Under the pieces are notes generated by a model. That model ran no database searches and was not told the origin of the DNA. It worked only from the letters and a program-made list of their open reading frames with translations. Of a stretch of 64,000 bases of DNA, positions 62,742-64,000 are shown in pieces. The translations under genes and the position numbers were made by a program. Source of the DNA: Cryoendolithus antarcticus (lineage: Eukaryota; Ascomycota; Dothideomycetes; Cladosporiales; Cladosporiaceae); contig NAJO01000043.1 of the NCBI GenBank assembly GCA_002077065.1, positions 124,001-188,000 of the forward strand, written 5' to 3'. The stretch's first letter is position 1. Every line of letters starts with the position of its first letter.

Positions 62742-64000
62742 TTCGCCCGTGTTGCGCGAATACAATATTGGGATTTCGATAGAAAGCTGATCAGAGCCTG
62801 AACACAGGCGAACACTCACATTATGTACACAATCCAGGTGTAGACTCGAGGCTCTAGCCCCTTCATGTTACCGCGTCGTCGCTTGCTTCGCTTGGCCGTG
62901 CGTGAAGCGTGGCCTGATTCAAGAGGCGACTGTACGCATCTGTGCGAGCACTTTCGCAAGCCCATGCAAGGTTCCTCAAGGTCTATTTTGGAAAATCTAC
63001 CAGGAAGCCAGGATCTACACATGGTCGTCGAGCACGTCGGGGTCCGGCCATTGTGAGAACCGGGCTCCAAGGATCTTGGCGAGGCTGGCGATGTCTTGCT
63101 CGTCCACGTGAAGAACGAAGCGGTGCAACACTTGCAGTTGTAAGCGCGTGACGGAGACTGCGCCCCTCGCCCTGTCGCTGCAGGGTAATGCGATGGCTAG
63201 ACAGAAGTGGACGCAGGCTGCAAGAGAGCCGAGCGCACTTTACTGATAGTCACTTCCGCGTTGCTATACCCGGTGGCGACGCACGTACGAGCTAGTATCA
63301 GCCTCCATGCACGTCAGCTACCGCTGCTACGGCGGCGGAGGAAGTACATGCAGGCGTGGAATGACCGAAGCCTGTAGACTTCAATATCTTCGGTTGTTTC
63401 CTCGGTACTGGTAGACTCGACTTTAGATCTCATGCGATGCCGAAGATGCTGCATGTCTCCACGATCAGAGATGTCTAGACGTGAAGGTCTGCTCAACGAC
63501 CAGAGATGGTCGCAGCGGTGAAGGGCCATTGCTGGAGTGGCCAGACGATGGGTGAGGCCGGAGCGGCATTGGCGTGGAGATCTTCCGCTGCGTCGCAGTA
63601 GCGCTACCATTCTAGATTGACGATCGTGGATGTGCCGCTGGCAGCAGCAGACTGCTCCAGATGCTCAAAGACGGCCAAGACAGGTCGCCTTGCATCGCCA
63701 AGGAAGGCAAGCCAGGTGCAGGCAGACTGTAGCGAGCTCTGCTCGACTGACACTCGCGGGGAAACGCGGCATCAGCGCGTGTCTCACCTCGAGAAATCGG
63801 TGGTATGGTTATTATCACAGCCTTGCGAACAATGCAATTGTACCCTGAGCTTCCACGATCAGCCTCAGCCCACACGTTCCGAGCCGCGTCCGCGCGGGAG
63901 CAAAACCGCACACCCGGTCGCTGGTACGCGTTTCAGACGTTTTTCCAGACTCTCAACAACCTCACTTCATCAGGATCTGCGCCTCTGAGCCTTTTGGAGT
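62742..64000. other. right-edge stretch without a supported gene
   Basis: 1,259 bp upstream of the PKD-like protein gene. The open frames on both strands (for example 63617-63988 and 63314-63610) have no recognisable content. It likely holds the promoter of that gene and possibly the edge of a gene outside the window. Confidence 0.4.

Noticed and set aside
1..64000. CRISPR arrays, insertion sequences, transposons, defence or biosynthetic clusters
   Set aside because: No direct-repeat arrays, transposase or reverse-transcriptase motifs, terminal repeats, or clustered synthase genes were seen on either strand.
1..64000. tRNA or rRNA genes
   Set aside because: Scanning by eye for the GTTCRANNC box and cloverleaf arms found no convincing candidate; a tRNAscan run would settle it.

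Overview
The window looks like ordinary gene-dense euchromatin from a filamentous ascomycete (Pezizomycotina, most likely Dothideomycetes). The evidence is short introns (mostly 50-60 nt) with GT...AG borders and CTGAC/CTAAC-like branch points, close gene spacing, bidirectional promoters, and fungal versions of housekeeping genes. I placed about 35 protein-coding genes. Exon borders were worked out by eye and are given in each entry; they are predictions, not transcript data. The species is not identified.

Layout. 1-6 kb: mitochondrial ribosomal protein uL10m diverging from an ankyrin protein, a fungal membrane-tailed hypothetical and an atypical short-chain dehydrogenase (SDR). 6.8-9.6 kb: a kelch/transmembrane protein. 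10.9-18.7 kb: anthranilate phosphoribosyltransferase, Tma20, Sgt2, an AKT2/MpaH-type alpha/beta-hydrolase ending in PKL, a tocopherol-cyclase-like protein and a 71-aa conserved protein. 19-27.7 kb: meiotic MSH5, eEF1B-beta, Rpn13, ribosomal protein eL6 and a cytochrome-b5-like protein. 28-29.4 kb: two poorly supported hypothetical genes. 29.8-37.6 kb: Nop4, Hsp78, a secreted agmatinase-like ureohydrolase and EMC5. 38.8-49.2 kb: a Bor1-type borate transporter tail-to-tail with a PI-PLC-X protein, an SZRD1-like SUZ protein, a small hypothetical, a CCDC25 homologue, a mitochondrial rhomboid protease and a BTB-like hypothetical. 49.4-57.9 kb: urea transporter DUR3, an FBXO21-type F-box protein, a Sec14-like lipid-transfer protein and a second SDR. 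57.9-62.7 kb: a possible thioesterase relic, a hypothetical protein and a secreted PKD-like surface protein. The last 1.26 kb holds nothing I can support.

Working together. The genes do not form a biosynthetic cluster, a defence system or a mobile element. Recurrent themes are translation and ribosome biogenesis (uL10m, Tma20, eEF1B, eL6, Nop4), protein quality control (Sgt2, Rpn13, Hsp78, rhomboid, EMC5, F-box) and nitrogen use (TRP4, agmatinase-like enzyme, DUR3).

Most notable points. Three otherwise well-preserved genes each carry a break in their expression signals: a +1 frame break at the BOR1 N-terminus, a missing AG splice acceptor inside the Sec14 CRAL-TRIO domain, and an out-of-frame signal peptide before the kelch protein. 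Other points are a tocopherol-cyclase-like protein in a fungus, tandem MPDLSA repeats in Sgt2, a repeated DSTLTVFP motif in the kelch protein tail, and the possible thioesterase relic.
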